IMG/VR virus record: IMGVR_UViG_3300027851_000103
Span: 1-28,238 of that record
DNA length: 28,238 bases
From: a virus
Reading direction: 5' to 3' (one strand)
Shown here: positions 27,451-28,238 of the stretch, one piece after another
Position numbering within the stretch: the stretch's first letter is position 1
How the letters are laid out: the number at the start of each line of letters is the position of its first letter
Notes under the pieces: model-generated
What the model was told of the DNA's origin: nothing
Database searches by the model: none
Seen by the model: only the letters and a program-made list of their open reading frames with translations
Translations under genes and position numbers: made by a program

Positions 27451-27764
27451 CCAGGTACTACATGCCATCACCACTGCACGCCTCGATCATGCGCGGCACC
27501 TACGGCATGCGGTTTCAGCGCATAGGCGAAGACGGTGAAACGCACGAGATTGCGGTTGACGAGCCTATGCCAGTGATGGGGCGCATCTATGTTCACCCCG
27601 AAAGCGTGCACATACTTGAGCCGCGACGTGGCGACATCGTTGCCATTGGCGAGGTCGATGGTTGGGTTCAGTACAAGGCATGGCATGAGAACGACCGCAA
27701 CGTGCGGTGCGTTGTCAGCCGCGTAGGTCAGCCGTTCTTTTGGCCAGCACGAGAGGATGCATGA
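27447..27764 (+). CDS. Hypothetical protein (105 aa)
   Basis: 105 residues. It appears soluble and beta-rich: 'YGMRFQRIGEDGETHEIAVDEPMPVMGRIYVHPESVHILEPRRGDIVAIGEVDGWVQYKAWHENDRNVRCVVSRVG'. The ATG at 27447 overlaps the lipoprotein stop (ATGA) and is preferred to the GTG at 27438. It overlaps the next gene by 4 nt. No family was recognised. Confidence 0.62.
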   Translation: MTRYYMPSPLHASIMRGTYGMRFQRIGEDGETHEIAVDEPMPVMGRIYVHPESVHILEPRRGDIVAIGEVDGWVQYKAWHENDRNVRCVVSRVGQPFFWPAREDA

Positions 27765-27967
27765 ACGCGGGTGAGCTTCTAACTGCAATGGTAAGGGGCA
27801 AGGCGAATTGCTCGGTCATCGAGCCATGCCCCTATGTGTCATTCTTCAACGGGCAGATGATTGATTACGTCTGGCAGTTTTACGATTCTTATGCCGACTT
27901 CGTTGAATTCGATGACGGCAAGCCAAGTAAATGTACCCGCTATTTTTACACGGACTATGTGACATGA
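27761..27967 (+). CDS. Hypothetical protein (68 aa)
   Basis: 68 residues: 'MNAGELLTAMVRGKANCSVIEP', then an aromatic-rich part 'YVSFFNGQMIDYVWQFYDSYADFVEFDDGKPSKCTRYFYTDYVT'. GAGAGGA precedes the ATG, which overlaps the upstream stop. It overlaps the HTH gene by 4 nt. No family was recognised. Confidence 0.58.
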   Translation: MNAGELLTAMVRGKANCSVIEPCPYVSFFNGQMIDYVWQFYDSYADFVEFDDGKPSKCTRYFYTDYVT

Positions 27968-28164
27968 AACTACTATCACCAAAGCAGGCCGCTGAGCGTC
28001 TTAGTTTGGCCGAACAAACGCTGGCGAACATGCGCTGCGCAGGTGGCGGGCCTCGGTTCTACAAGCTTGGCCGTCGCGTTGCCTATTCAGAGGCCGATCT
28101 GAATGAGTGGCTTTCACTTCGCGTTTTCGACAACACCCAGCAGGCACAGGAAAATAATCCTTGA
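27964..28164 (+). CDS. Excisionase-like HTH (HTH_17) protein
   Basis: 66 residues. 'LLSPKQAAERLSLAEQTLANMRCAGGGPRFYKLGRRVAYSEADLNEWLSLR' is the winged helix-turn-helix of the MerR-like HTH_17 / AlpA / Xis family. In phages these proteins act as excisionases or transcriptional activators. The stop codon lies inside the TTGACC box of the next promoter-like site, and the last ten codons fall in the left arm of the terminal inverted repeat. No integrase is visible, but it could be encoded beyond the right end. Confidence 0.72.
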   Translation: MKLLSPKQAAERLSLAEQTLANMRCAGGGPRFYKLGRRVAYSEADLNEWLSLRVFDNTQQAQENNP

Positions 28165-28238
28165 CCTGAGATAAGTGTTGTGATTATCTCACAACACTTA
28201 TCTCAGGTCAAGGATTATTTTCCTGTGCCTGCTGGGTG
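28134..28238. repeat. Perfect 50-5-50 bp inverted repeat at the end of the window
   Basis: The left arm 28134-28183 and right arm 28189-28238 are exact reverse complements, separated by TTATC. The right arm ends on the last base of the window. The left arm contains the end of the HTH_17 gene, so the right arm is a backward copy of coding sequence. A fold-back artefact or hairpin end are the two main explanations. Confidence 0.95.
28161..28195 (+). promoter_or_regulatory. Promoter/operator-like site at the right end
   Basis: TTGACC (28161-28166) followed by GTTGTGATTATCTCACAAC (28177-28195), a palindrome with a non-symmetric centre. The preceding 16 bases match those before the site at 16993. 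The centre of the large inverted repeat falls exactly on its middle (28186). Confidence 0.55.

Noticed and set aside
1-28238. Diversity-generating retroelement, as in phage BPP-1
   Set aside because: No reverse transcriptase, no template/variable repeat pair and no C-type lectin tail protein were seen in this window.

Overview
This window is a 28.2 kb piece of a tailed, short-tailed (podovirus-type), probably temperate phage or prophage. The host is most likely a proteobacterium; nothing in the sequence fixes the genus. The virion genes resemble the Bordetella phage BPP-1 / epsilon15 group (epsilon15-type major capsid, Bbp16-type cement protein, Bbp19-type small protein, head-tail connector portal), joined to T7-like ejection proteins (gp13-, gp14- and probably gp15-like). 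No ribosomal, tRNA or host metabolic gene was seen. No integrase, lysis gene, tail fibre or reverse transcriptase was found, so the genome appears incomplete.

Layout. From about 13.15 kb leftward, everything is on the minus strand. In order of transcription it runs: terminase small subunit, a ~30-residue membrane peptide, terminase large subunit, a three-helix membrane protein, a small 'MC...' protein, a beta-rich protein, portal, two small proteins, Bbp19-like protein, scaffold, major capsid protein, cement protein, a 68-residue protein, a tail-tube-A-like protein, a 760-residue tail protein, gp13-like and gp14-like proteins, and an internal virion protein cut by the left edge. A 418 bp divergent intergenic region (13153-13570) carries nine GTCCC/GGGAC motifs, AT-rich DNA and promoter-like sites. 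From 13571 rightward the plus strand encodes a small XRE regulator and an 818-residue primase-helicase (CHC2 zinc finger, Toprim, VapE-type ATPase). About 20 tightly packed small accessory genes follow, many joined by ATGA overlaps, including a 22-unit hexapeptide-repeat gene and a Lar-like zinc protein. A minus-strand block at 22616-24877 (Cro-like regulator, DEAD/DEAH helicase, zinc-ribbon protein, VRR-NUC nuclease) diverges from a plus-strand block at 24995-28164. That block holds an XRE repressor candidate, a RecE-like PD-(D/E)XK exonuclease, RecT, a tiny lipoprotein, small unknowns and an excisionase-like HTH protein. The facing regulators at 24671-25354 look like a lysogeny switch.

The most interesting non-gene signals are these. 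(1) A phage-wide 16-17 bp motif, RTTGAGATAATCGCAA on the minus side and GTTGAGATWATCTYAAC behind a TTGAC box on the plus side, lies before at least eight genes or blocks and looks like a dedicated promoter/operator or stoperator set. (2) A 30 bp direct repeat encodes GDASTRKDEV in the same frame inside two unrelated proteins, like a small in-frame mobile peptide element. (3) A perfect 50-5-50 bp inverted repeat ends exactly at the last base and is centred on one copy of the phage-wide motif; it is either a fold-back assembly/amplification artefact or a true hairpin end. (4) A strong intrinsic terminator with a cUUCGg loop points against the virion operon.
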